From the NCBI GenBank assembly GCA_033239005.1, contig BSQZ01000010.1, forward strand, positions 9,562,501 through 9,626,500: DNA of 64,000 nt, in the 5' to 3' direction. The first letter of the stretch is position 1; each line of letters opens with the position of its first letter. Of the stretch, positions 12,403-24,241 are shown in pieces. The notes under the pieces are model-generated. The model worked only from the letters and a program-made list of their open reading frames with translations. It did no database searches and was not told the DNA's origin. Position numbers and translations under genes: made by a program. Source of the stretch: Lamellibrachia satsuma. Taxonomy: Eukaryota; Annelida; Polychaeta; Sabellida; Siboglinidae.

Positions 12403-15400
12403 CGCTGTAGGCCTGTGTGGCTCAACCCTGACAGATGTCTAATTTGTTTTTATACATATTCTCCATGCTAGCTGCAACTAATCATAATAAATAGACTATA
12501 AGGATTTCATGGACTGATCTTTTTTGACTTCACCTTGAATTATTTTTAAACATCATTATCCTACAATAACGAAAACGTAACAAAGTAGCAGATGTGAGCA
12601 TTCTTAAAATGTTTTCATTTAATAGCTGTTCTTCGTAAGCCATAAATTTACCATAATTCATTGTGTGCTGGAGTGATTCCAGTCAGACACGGCAATGATA
12701 CAAAGCAGAGTTTGAATATTTCAGGAGTTCATGTAGTTTTCTGTGCAACATATTTATCCACAGTCACACACTGATTATTACTGACATATTTAAATGTGTA
12801 TGAATTATTGGTATTCGTATATTTTTGGGAAGCTTTAAAACAAAACCAGACACAAAAAGGTATTACATAGCCCGTGATGCAATCCTTCTCATTTGGCAGA
12901 CGTGTCTCTGGGAACTAGATGCACAAGCCCAAATTTCAAAGATCGTTCCCATGACCGGGCCACTATCAGTTAAAGCTAACAAGATCGCTCAAGACCCGCA
13001 ACCAAGTATTCCTCCAGAAAGAGAAATTTCCATATACATTTCCGATTGAATATTTTAATATCGGTGGTTGCTATAGCGCTGTAATTCTGTATGTTACAGG
13101 GACATCATTTATCTGCGTTCTGTAGTCCAGTCTTGTGGAAATGTAAATAAGATTAGTTGGGCCAATTAACATCAGAACACCCATAATTCCATGTGAAAAA
13201 AAAGATTTACATGCCCACGACTTATAGATAAAATTAACGAAGGAGACAACAGAAAGTTAGATAAATTGTTTTTTTTTGTTGTTGTTGTCATAACAGCCTG
13301 ATGTGGCTCCACTGTTTGTTGCACACAACATTCCCAGCAAGTCCAGATAACTTGAGAACAAGAATGAAATTCAACATGACATTTTTATATAGTCAAAAAT
13401 TATCGATCACACAAGATTGTAATCGATTAATTGATCCGAAGCATGAAACAACAAACTGTTAAACAAAGTAGGTGACACCAATCCATATAAATCATAAATT
13501 AAATGGAACACTAAATATCATCAACCCATTGAATTTACCTGCTATGTGTTAGGCAACAATTAATTAATGTTCTTTTGTAGATAAAAGGAATAACGATAAC
13601 ATGTAAAGACTGATTAATTATGGCTGTAATGCTTGTTTCTGGCAAGCAATTGTACTAAATTTAAACCACATGAAAAGACATGTTATTCACTATGCCAGTG
13701 TCTTCAAAAGCATTACAAATTAAGAGTTTAATATTAATATGAATCCATGGGACAAACTATGAAACCAATTGCACGTCATTTTATGCATAGGAACTATGTA
13801 ACTATTAACTACATATGATGAAATCCTGATGACCAGGGTTGATATCAAACAGAAAATGGCCTGGATGAAACTGCTCTACGATTATAGATACCTAGCTACA
13901 TCATCTTCTCTAGACTGTTTATTCCCTAATTGGATTGTCCACTTAGATCCTCCTCTGCCACAATGTCCTGTATAATTATAGATACTTGCATTAAATGTTA
14001 CCTTCCAAACAAAGTGATGTTATTGCTATAATCAGCTAAACATGTTGTATTCACCAACAAGGCAGTTATATACACACACGGCACACAGCACAAATACAGT
14101 GAACAGCCTTAATTCATGTTTCCTGAAGCAATGACTTTCTCATACGTAGTACAAACTCGATTGCAGCTATCCTCAGGCATACAGCATGCTACACCATCAA
14201 TTAGCCACTTCAGATGCTATGATGAACTTAAGTATCAAAGCAACACACCACACCCAAGGCCGTATCGCACTTCACTGAATATGATTGGACTCAACTTGAC
14301 ATGTGAAGAGCTGAACAAATACAATATACCATTTCACCACAAGACCTTTCAAGCAATGAGCTTTCTGACGTCACTCTGCTGGCACAATAATAAATGCCCT
14401 TGTCTTCTCTACATTAAAATTGATTGTAGTACCTCTGGAAACTTTAGACACGCTGGATGTAAAAAGTATCGTCAATCAGACTGCAGTGCCAACATTGGCA
14501 GAGCTCTTCCCCTGATCAACAAGAATATGACACAAGATTGAATACAAGGCCACCAAAACACCTAAATCATTCTGTTGGTCTGGGCACACACAAGTAACCA
14601 ACACCTCTCCATGGGAAAACAGTTATCATATGGGTATCAGCTGCGTTTGTTGATATTTTTAATGCGAGAAGCAATATATATAGTAAGTTTAAAAAAATAT
14701 ATATAAGCAATTTTTATTGCAAATTACAAACCTCTGAATTTTGGTTGTTAATAAAGCTATATGCTTTGTGGAAGGTCATGCTGCAATATTTATTTTTATT
14801 GCTCAGTTCATAACTTTGTAGGTGTTTTGTTAATAAAATACTTTGTCACACTTACTGATACCTATCCAACAATTGCCGTTTTCTCTAGTTCTTTCCTTCT
14901 GCTGTCTACATCTTGCAATACTAAAAAAATCAGCTGTTGAAAGCAGATATTGAGAACAGACTGAACGATTTCTATTTAGAAATATTTGTTGCACAATAGC
15001 AGAATATTGTGGCAACGGCCTTCTTCTTGAAGCACGCAAGGTCCAACTAGCTAGCTCCACTCCTCTTGGACAAATGACTGGATTACATAGTTGCAGCAGT
15101 GTTTTGTTGATGATGCAGCAACCAAATCCTTTCCTCACAGTTAACTAGTGGCTCTTCCCATATTGAGCCAATTTGCATTTTCCTGTGAATTGCTCTTGGC
15201 CAACATGCACTCTAGGACTCCCCAAAGGCTATGTTCTATGTCCTATTGACAACTGGACTACATATTTCACGGGAAATGTAATTCATTTGATGTAGGATGC
15301 ACATGGTCTTTCCCCAGTAGTCTGTCAAATCATATGTAAACATCAGCGCAAAAGTAAGGGATTTTCCACTTTTCATTGCCACCGAGAGAAATGACATAAA

Positions 15401-16250
15401 ATCATAGAAATGTTTCTGATGAACTTTTTCAATGTATATACGCAATATACTATTATCTGACATGTAAAATTCATTCCATACCAATTTATGGGCAATTAGT
15501 TTAATTTAAATATGTCTTTCGAGCAGCGTAAAAATGCAAATGTGTCACAACTGCACAGACATGTTGACGTTGGAGCGATCAAATGTGTGCCACCACAAAA
15601 TCAAAAGCAGTATCATTGTTGTGACACCAAATGTTCAGAGCAATCTTCTATCTGTCCAAATCTCATTAAATTAATGATGCAAAAGGAAGGCGAAAAGAAA
15701 GATAGGAACTTCAAACACAAATCAATTTAATGAAAGACTAATTGTAATTCATAGGTCCAGCCGGTGTTCCTCTGGAAATCATGTAAAAAGATCTTAAACA
15801 AATGTCATCTCACTCTAACATTCTGATAAAAAAATTGTGGCATCTACATCTGTCTTGGCAGCGAGTGCATCAGGCATCTAAAAACTACGTCATTTACACA
15901 ACATTAATACAGAGATAGCGCCAAAAGGACGTCTGGCATTGAGGGCAATTAGAGTTGATCTTTAACGAACTTAATCAATCACACAGGTTTTATGCCTCCA
16001 ACACTGATCTGATACAATCTCAAAGGAGGTTTTCATGGAAACGTAATCGATTAAATTAATACTAGCTAATACAGATTGACATCTACAGGAGAGAGCCCCA
16101 AACGGGCAAATCAATTGTGCATAGTGCCATCCATGTTAAGCCTTATCATGATTGTTGTGGGTCAATATCAGTTACTAGTTAGGAACACGACCGCATATGC
16201 AACCAGGTGATTCATGCAGCCACCAGGGGACATAGAACCAGTACGTTCTG
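12403..16250. other. Mostly unique DNA, no confirmed gene
   Basis: Several ORFs of 70-141 codons occur but none carries a recognisable domain. The longest is listed separately (14116-14541). A T8 plus GTT run lies at about 13267-13290. Confidence 0.35.
14116..14541 (+). CDS. Unrecognised 141-codon ORF
   Basis: The ORF is open for 426 bp in AT-rich DNA and would encode a polar peptide with seven cysteines. No signal peptide, transmembrane segment or family signature is visible, and there is no obvious promoter or exon partner. It is kept only because its length exceeds most chance ORFs here. Confidence 0.15.
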   Translation: MFPEAMTFSYVVQTRLQLSSGIQHATPSISHFRCYDELKYQSNTPHPRPYRTSLNMIGLNLTCEELNKYNIPFHHKTFQAMSFLTSLCWHNNKCPCLLYIKIDCSTSGNFRHAGCKKYRQSDCSANIGRALPLINKNMTQD

Positions 16251-16270
16251 ATGTGTAGTGTTCTACGAAT

Positions 16271-16592
16271 ATCATACGGTTGTCAAAACACGACACTGTT
16301 TAAATTGAAGAGATTAAAGCATTATTTGACAATCATCATGGTTAAATGGTTTTATCATCCATCTAGTCAAGGTCAGAGAGATAAGTTCTATGCTATCCAG
16401 TTGCAGAGGATGCAGTTAGTATCCTGTGGACATCATACGGTTGTCAAAACATGATGTTGTTTGAACTAAAAAGATTACAATGTCACTTGATGATCATTAT
16501 GGTTAAATGGTTTCTAACATCTGTCAAGTCTAGACTGGAGAGATAATTTCTGCACTATCCAGTTGCACAGAAAACAGTTCAGTTACTGTAGC
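16271..16592. repeat. Two-copy diverged tandem duplication (161-bp offset)
   Basis: The segment starting ATCATACGGTTGTCAAAACA at 16271 recurs at 16432. Order is conserved downstream in both copies (ATGGTTAAATGGTTT, GAGAGATAA, CTATCCAGTTGCA). Copies differ by many substitutions and small indels, so the duplication is old. Confidence 0.8.
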
Positions 16593-19007
16593 AGGGACTA
16601 AAATGCAAGAATGTTCTATAGATGAAAATATCTTTATGGACTGGATCCATGTGTAATAATTACAATTTTCATTGGAAATTGCATTGCTAATTTAACATGG
16701 TATGAAACAATTGTTAAATTATTTTTCACACAGGTTTCTTTTTTGTACTAGCTAAATTTAACAATATCTGTGTCGCGCAAACAACAAAATTACTTGTCAT
16801 TGCTGCTGTGGAAACTACTACTGGTATATCAGATGAGAATGAGAAACATACACTATCACGAGCAGGCTGAAGTGTGTCGGACATTGCCATGGCTGTCTCA
16901 AGTCCTATCTGATAATTAACATATGAACATGGAAAAAACTAAATGGACAGAGCTAGGTTTGCCACAAACTAATGGATGTCTTGAACAGGGCTATAGTACT
17001 TCCAATAGGGGGTCATCTCTAGGACAAAGGGGACCATGCCAACAAAACATTCAGCCATGAAGACCAAAATAAGTTGATTAAATGTAATTCTAAAAGTGTA
17101 CAAGGTCGAGGAGGCCGCAATTTTCTCAATAACATCATCAACTGATAATCATCAATTACCCCAACTAGCTCACCAGTTTTAACAAAAACATTTTGTAAAA
17201 GATGTTTATTGGAAGCAGATTAACCTATCTTGTGTTTGAAATGTCAGATGCGTTCACAATCTGGCATCATTAAGGAATGCACATCCTCAACATATGTGCT
17301 GCTAGTTCTATACATATTGCTTCACTGTTTGAAGCACGAGGCACGAAGGCTGTTTGCTTGTTTTTCGAAAAAGACACTAAACGCTGTTGGTCCCATCTAC
17401 CTGGTGTCTATGTCAGGGAAGGTAAAAAGATCCCATGCAGGGAAATAGAAAAAAACCTGTTGTGAACTCACTCTAGAGAAGGAAAACTCTAAAAATAAAC
17501 AACTCCTGTGTTAGACCTAGACGGCTGTTTGGATTTAAAATCATAAGAAATGCTATCACAACCGACAAAGCAACATCTATAGCATGTTCCATTCATCACC
17601 GATTCCATCTCTCTCTCTCACAACCAGCGTACACTAAAACATGACTAGATGTTAACCAAGTTCATTTCTCTTGGATGCTGAAATATGTGTGAGGATGTGT
17701 CAGGTGCAAGTGAAATTAAAAGAGATGAAACATCACACAATTTCAAACACGTCTACATTACAAAAAAATCCAAATGCAAGTAGAAAATTAATTGGAAATG
17801 ATGCACACGTGCAAAATCACATCCGTGTGTGTGTGTTTGTGTGTGTGTGCGTGCGTTCGTGGAGAAAAAAACAGACACATACCCAGTTGCTTCTTCGTGA
17901 AGTTCCTTCTGCAGGGTCTATCAAAGTGATATAATGTTTTACCGACCACAGAGCCTATCCTGAATCTCATTCACCATGTGGCATAAGTGGGTATCAGGAC
18001 ACATCTGTCTTAATGATATTTAACCTGAACATTTACCATGTGTGCGTTTATGGGGTGGCTCCCATGTTAATAGCATTATATGTCTTAATGGGAGTCTCCC
18101 AAAATTACATATTATTTTAATTATCAGTGTATATATGTCTAAACAGATCAAATAAACTGATTCTGAGTTCTGAGTGCATGCGTGTGTATGTGCATGCATG
18201 CGTGCGTGCATGTATTGTAAAAATCAACGCAAGGTACATTTGGCATGGCAAACATAACTTGCTCACAAGTGAGATAAATTCTAAAAAGCATTTCACTGGT
18301 TAATGTGTCACCCAGAACAAAGTTCCATTCCATGTTTATTTGGACAGATCTACCAGATGTGATGATAAAATAAAACAAATGGTTTATGAACATCATACAA
18401 GCTAAAACAAGGAAGCTGTAGTAGTGCCTTCTATTCAGGTTCATAATAAAAACATACTCAGTAGGAGTGTTACCATGGGAACACATCTGTAAAATAGCCT
18501 GATATAGAAATCAAAACTGCCCTTTGCTTTTATTGACTAGGCATTGATCATGATCACGTTCACCTTATTACGAGCACCTATATATATTTCTGACCCATAG
18601 ATACCAACTGGGGGCTGTGTTAAGTGCCAACCTGCTATGATAATAACTATAATCCAGCACAATGGGCATTGGTGGAGACCAGTGTTATGTAAGACATTGT
18701 TATTATGTGACATTGTTATTAAACATGAGTTGCCCTCATTGATTAGTCATGTAACAGTTGTCACCTTTGGGGTAATTACTTTGACTTTAGTAACAGATTT
18801 CTTGGAACACATAGCATTGGCTAGGCAGTGTGTTAAATTATTTATTGCACTTTTATTTTGTTGATGTTTGCTTTGTAAATAGACAATATTTTAAATAAAC
18901 AAATTTATTTGGGTGTCTGTTTGACTGATGTCAAATTATCCAGTACCAAATTATTCCACACTGACCCATCTGCACTGTTCAAGTGTATTACTATATTGCT
19001 TATTTGA
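16593..19007. other. No confirmed gene; short GT and GCAT tracts
   Basis: A (GT)n tract with interruptions lies at 17825-17860 and a GTGCATGCATGCGTGC-type tract at 18176-18212. The overlapping small ORFs at 17230-17465 and 17671-17934 have no recognisable domain. Confidence 0.4.
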
Positions 19008-19040
19008 AAGAGAAACTGACTGCATATTAAAGATAAATAA

Positions 19041-19637
19041 AAGTCATGATTTGGGGCCTATGCACTTACAAGAGTTACTAAAGCATAACCATTTGCAACT
19101 ACAATAAAGAATATCATGTGAGTGGTTTACTAGAAAAACCTTGTTGAACACACAGCATCTTAATTTCATAGGCCGAGCCATATTATTAGATAACGCTATG
19201 TCACAAGTGTGCGTAGTCTAGCAATATTCGTTCATCAAATGAAAATCTATTTGTCAACACCTAGTCCTATTCTTGCCAATAGGACATGGCCAGGCTGTTT
19301 GCATCTAAACTCAACTTATGCAACATATTTTTGCCTTTTTCACTAAACTTATCTTGTTGTGACTTAGCAGCCTGCTTGACTGAGAGTTTACTGGCCCTCC
19401 GATTTCAGTCGAAAACACTTCATTCGTCATAGCTTTGCCGATTTCTTCTAACAGTCAGGCACTTACTGCTTGCGCTGGTTCCCATGTCAGCTGCTAGTAA
19501 GATTGAGATTTGACCAGAATCTCCCACTTTTAGACCAAATTCTGAGAAAAACACTAACATGATTGTAGTGATTGTAGTTGCAAGTGGTTAGTTTTTATTA
19601 ACTATTTTAGGTGCATAGGCCCAAAACCATTACTTTT
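19041..19637. mobile_element. 597-bp TIR element inserted in a small tandem repeat
   Basis: Terminal inverted repeats of about 65 bp pair 19041-19105 with 19571-19637. Shared blocks include GGGCCTATGCAC and TTGCAACTACAAT, read on opposite strands. The interior shows no transposase. The outer flanks both carry AAAGAGAAACTGACTGC followed by A or T and TATTAAA (left about 19008, right about 19647). The right flank continues with a second diverged copy (AAACAGACTGCATGTTAA), so the element seems to have landed in a 20-22-bp tandem repeat. The superfamily is not determined. Confidence 0.72.
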
Positions 19638-19690
19638 GTTTTGCTCTAAAGAGAAACTGACTGCTTATTAAAAAGAAACAGACTGCATGT

Positions 19691-20785
19691 TAACCAGTTA
19701 TCATAGCTAGACTACAGCTACCAGAGCCCATGATTCAGTGTAGCCAGACCAAGGAGATGGCCTTATAGCCCCCAACTTTATGCTCAGAGTAACTCACAGA
19801 TAGCTGGTCGATGTACAAATCAATGTGCCACTATATAACGATCTATCATTCACAGGCCCTCGGGAAAGTTTTTTTATCAAGCAATGCCGAGATGTTTGAT
19901 ATCAAGCTGATCTACAGTAATAATAGGGCCTACCAAACTGAATCCAAATACCAATTTAACGATACCAGGATTTCAATGACTAGTACACAATCCCTGATGA
20001 CAGTTTTTAACTAATGATTTTTAATGCTTATAAAAAGTTCAAAAAAATTACTGAGCTTTTACATTTGTCATTGTCGATTAAATTGATTTTTTGCAACACT
20101 GATGTGTATGTCTACTTACTAAAATTATACTCAAGGGCCGCCTACTTGGTAAAAAATATCATGAGCATCAGCTATTTTTTATTAATAATACCAAACAAGA
20201 TTTTTTTGAGAATTTTATCCAGTTTATATACATTCAAATGGTAGGAGAAGAATGACCACTGTGCATGCTAACTTGAATATATAATGCCTGCAGCATAGTG
20301 TGCACAGGTGACAGGAAGTACATCAGGATCATAACAGGAAACGTACAAACACAAGTTGGTACGGGTTATTGATAAATGTTAACAGAAAGTCAGGTCTGCA
20401 CGAAAATTCTTACAGAAAACCCTTGTTGCTGTTATATAAGGTTCCAGAATATGAAATACAAGGTTTCAACAGCCCAACGAACTGGGCCAACTACAAATGA
20501 TGACAACTTTGTTTTTGCGTAAAAAGAATTCATATGCCATTCTATAGACATTTGATATTGCTCAGTAAAAGGCAAGGCCATGATCACGCATAACGTTCCT
20601 GATGCAGTACCATGCCTCAGTTGATAACTCCAATCTGATAATGGTATCAATTAATCCATACATTCTTTTACTCCAGACATATCAATAAATATAAATTTAC
20701 AGCATCCCCAGTGACAGTGGCACTATTCATTGCTCCAACTGGTCACAGTGTCAAGTGCCATTTGTAGAGGTCTAGCTTGAAAGAG
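19691..20785. other. No gene recognised
   Basis: AT-rich DNA with short ORFs (19811-20244), probably from base composition. No domain or repeat recognised. Confidence 0.35.
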
Positions 20786-20956
20786 AATGTGACAATTTGT
20801 GTCTAATTGTTTCCTGGATACAGATTCCGTTAGGTACACCTGATTCTTAGATGACCTTTAGCCTACATGCATTATCATTTTCCCAAATTTATCAGCAATA
20901 CAAACGGTGTAGTAAAATACTGACATTTATATATATATATATATAAATAAATATCA

Positions 20957-21013
<57 letters not shown>

Positions 21014-21129
21014 CTGATATTTATATATATATATATAAATGTCAGTATTTTACTACACTGTTTGTATTGCTGATAAATTTGGGAAAATGATAATGCAATA
21101 AAAGTCATCTAAGAGTTGGATGTAAAATG

Positions 21130-21130
<1 letters not shown>
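20786..21130. repeat. (AT)n-centred foldback (large imperfect hairpin)
   Basis: The left arm (about 20788-20930) and right arm (about 21028-21130) are inverted copies, both carrying words such as TTTGTATTGCTGATAAATTT. They are separated by an AT-alternating core that itself holds inverted ATACTGATATTTATA blocks. A third copy of the arm lies at 11637-11825. The arrangement could extrude as a long cruciform. It may be a foldback transposon or two elements joined head to head at an AT tract. Confidence 0.7.

Positions 21131-21131
<1 letters not shown>

Positions 21132-21203
<72 letters not shown>
21132..21203. repeat. (AT)n microsatellite, about 72 bp
   Basis: Uninterrupted AT dinucleotides directly truncate the right arm of the foldback. 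Confidence 0.95.
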
Positions 21204-21206
<3 letters not shown>

Positions 21207-21627
21207 TTTTGTTATCACCATAACATAGAATCTGGAATTCCAATATATTTACTTACAATAAAATTATTTACATTTTAAAAATAACTGTAACCTAACATGT
21301 CCCCTCCCCACAATATTGGTGGATGGCATATAAAACTGTAAAAAAAACCTAAAAAGCAATTGATGGGTGTGACAACCTATTAAGTAAATGCTACTTGGGG
21401 ATTTATTGCAGAAGCACATTTCAGGTAGCATTTTACGCCTAATTTACTGGCTATATTCACAACTCTTGATGAATGGACTGGGCAGTTAGTTCTCCACAAA
21501 TTACTAATATAAACAGACGCCTGGCACTTCCGTGCATGCAATGAAAGATGCTCCAGTTCACCTTTGCTTCTTCCGGGTGTTTGATCAGGTTCTTGGTGGT
21601 ATTTAAAATCCTGGTCTGTCGAGTAAA
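21204..21627. other. No gene recognised
   Basis: Unique sequence. A 92-codon minus-strand ORF at 21380-21658 runs into the following tandem array and has no recognisable domain. Confidence 0.35.
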
Positions 21628-21762
21628 GTTGCTGGCCCATTAGGTTGGAAGAAACCATAGTTGCTGGCCCATTAGGTTGGAAGAAACCATAGTTGCTGGC
21701 CCATTAGGTTGGAAGAAACCATAGTTGCTGGCCCATTAGGTAGGAAGAAACCATAGTTGCTG
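21628..21762. repeat. 32-bp minisatellite (about 4 units)
   Basis: The unit GTTGCTGGCCCATTAGGTTG plus GAAGAAACCATA starts at 21628 and 21660 and continues. Units are nearly identical. Confidence 0.95.
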
Positions 21763-21786
21763 CCATCAACATATAAATAATGTTTG

Positions 21787-22290
21787 TAAACAAGTTCATA
21801 TATTGTCTACTATTCAGTACTCTTGATAAACATGTCCATCAATTATATACTGTTCAGTAGACTTGGTAAAAATGTCCATCTATTATGTACTGTTCGGTAC
21901 ACTTGGTAAAAATGTCCATCTATTATGTACTGTTCGGTACACTTGGTAAAAATGTCCATCTATTATGTACTGTTCGGTACACTTGGTAAAAATGTCCATT
22001 AATTATGTACTGTTCGGTATACTTGGTAAAAATGTCCATCTATTATGTACTGTTCGGTACACTTGGTAAAAATGTCCATCTATTATGTACTGTTCGGTAC
22101 ACTTGGTAAAAATGTCCATCTATTATGTACTGTTCGGTTCACTTGGTAAAAATGTCCATTAATTATGTACTGTTCGGTATACTTGGTAAAAATGTCCATC
22201 TATTATGTACTGTTCGTTACACTTGGTAAAAATGTCCATCAATTATGTACTGTTCGGTATACTTGGTAAAAATGTCCATCTATTATGTAT
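21787..22290. repeat. 40-bp minisatellite (about 12 units)
   Basis: The unit is ATCTATTATGTACTGTTCGG plus TACACTTGGTAAAAATGTCC (for example TGTCCATC at 21873 and 21913). Variants with TTAATTATG and GGTAT recur at intervals, which suggests duplication of multi-unit blocks. Confidence 0.95.
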
Positions 22291-22360
22291 AGAGTTCACA
22301 ACATGTAAATAGAGTTCACAACATGTAAATAGAGTTCACAATATGTAAATAGAGTTCATG
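22291..22360. repeat. 20-bp tandem repeat (3.5 units)
   Basis: AGAGTTCACAACATGTAAAT starts at 22291, 22311, 22331 and 22351 (partial), directly abutting the 40-bp array. Confidence 0.92.
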
Positions 22361-23932
22361 CAGCATTACACCATCTGTGAATGATTGCTGGGAAATATAC
22401 CTCAGCATAAACACATAATCTCACACTAATTTTCTTCCAGACAGTGTATGTTTATATAGGCTGCACATGGCTAGATGTGTTAATCAAATCAAGTGACATG
22501 ATGTGCCAGCTGCTGTAGCAATCTCCACTGCCATCCTATACCAGTAACCAAAATATAACTTGTTGAAAGTTACACTTTGTACTAACAGGTTTAGATGAAC
22601 AACAAGCAGGCTTCGAATGTCATGGGAGTCCGTGGGTGCGAGACACCTTGGTTCACCTACGGACTCCTTACAAGTCCCATGGTGGAGTACAGTAGGTGGA
22701 TCGTTGAAATCGGCCACTTTAACACTGGATTTATCATCTTTTAAAACGGTATCATCCCGGTAGCCCCCGTGTCTCTAGCCCCTGTCCCAGAAGCCCCACA
22801 AGGTGTGAAAATTGAGTGCTAGTAGCCCCCAGGTCAGTATGTTGTTGGTTTAACACACCCCCTCTAGTTTCATCAAATTATTGTTAACTAGATATTTCTT
22901 CTGAAAGGTAATTGTAGGTAGAGTTAATCATTTGAAGCCCCATATAACTTTCACACATCAATTGTGTGGTGTGGAAAGCTCACTTCCCTAAGATTTAAAG
23001 TAGATCCTCTACATAAAGCTTGTTTGAGGTAAGCAAAACCCAGTTGCCCTCACTTTTAGCTGAACAAATCAATGTGGTATTCCATGCCGGTTCTCACATT
23101 TCTAGCCAGTAAGTAAAGGACATTTTGACCTACTCTGCTCTAGCTGGTGGCCTCAGTTTCATGTTGAAATTTATAATCGAGTTCGGAATGACACATGAAA
23201 CATGGCAACTAGCGTCAAGTTCATGGAAGGTGCTGGGGACACCCTGATGACGTTTTTAATAGTCATACCAGGCTTCGAATTTGGCGAAATTGAGGACAAG
23301 GCCAACTGGCCTTAACTTTTATAGTGTTTTGGAGCACCAAGGCCAGTAGGCAGGGCACCAAGGCCAGTAGGCAGGGCACCAAGGTCATAATATCACAAAT
23401 GCTTTAATGTAACGTAAATTGGTAAATTATTGCTGTTGTAAAACAATTGGGGTACTTTAGAAAAGAAAATTACATCAGCCTATTGTAATACTTGCGTTAT
23501 TCAACAACTGAAGTTTTATGCGTTTGTCAAAAAGTTAACACCACCTTCGAAATATGTTTTACATTACGTGTATATATTATGTGTTATTTAGTGATTTGAT
23601 TACGTAGAGATTTACATTTCAGATACCTTTGATGTATGCAACAAGTCTGAAAGCTGATTAAGATTGTGTTGTTGGCTTAGGGTGCCTTGGACCATACTAG
23701 CAGTGTAGTGTGCCTGGTATATCTGACACCAAACCTTCACCACTTACGAACCAACTGCTTCATATTCAAGCCAGTTAACATTCCATGATTGCAGTGTACA
23801 TTTTTTTCTCTCGCTGTGTTGTATTTGGTGATGATGCCTAGGTATGACTAACTGCAAGTTTAGCAGCATGAGCTGTGTTCATGTTGAAATTACCCTTTGT
23901 GTCCCGGGCAGTTACTGTCTTGGACATTTGAG
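22361..23932. other. No confirmed gene; hairpin and short repeats
   Basis: A 14-bp inverted repeat (22625-22638 with 22654-22667, one mismatch, 15-nt loop) could form a hairpin. C-rich AGCCCC words recur at 22765-22835. A 21-bp unit, GCACCAAGGCCAGTAGGCAGG, is repeated about 2.5 times at 23333-23388. A related AGGGCACCACGGCCAGT lies just inside the MULE at 25574. None of these resolves into a gene. Confidence 0.45.
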
Positions 23933-24241
23933 TCAGAGTGCATCAGCAGAAACTGTTAGCATGATAAAGTCGGCTTCGGTATCCTGGGTGTTTGGGGCAG
24001 AATTCAAGTGTGCCTCATCAGAAACTGTGATTATGTCTAAATCACTTCCTGTATCCATGATATTTTAGGCAGCTCGAGGAGTGTGCACATCGGCATAAAC
24101 CATTATCACAGTGAAATAGCTTTCTGTATCCTGAGTGGTTGAGGCCGCTTCTGGGTAGACATCAGCAGAAGCCGTGATCACATTCGATGAGATACCAGAG
24201 GCATGACTCAAGAATACAAACAGCTGGGCTATATGATACAT
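23933..24241 (-). pseudogene. Possible decayed small secreted protein with 24-residue repeats
   Basis: On the minus strand an ATG at 24239-24241 opens 58 codons to a TAA at 24065-24067. The N-terminus MYHIAQLFVFLSHASG resembles a signal peptide with a short hydrophobic core. Beyond the TAA the same frame stays open to a TGA at 23933-23935. The mature part has about three repeats of 24-25 residues, with a pattern like SADV...TTQDTES then NTQDTEADF. The 72-75-bp period keeps frame through the internal stop, which suggests coding origin followed by decay. I know no matching family. A non-coding tandem repeat is the alternative, because the plus strand is also partly open here. Confidence 0.25.
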
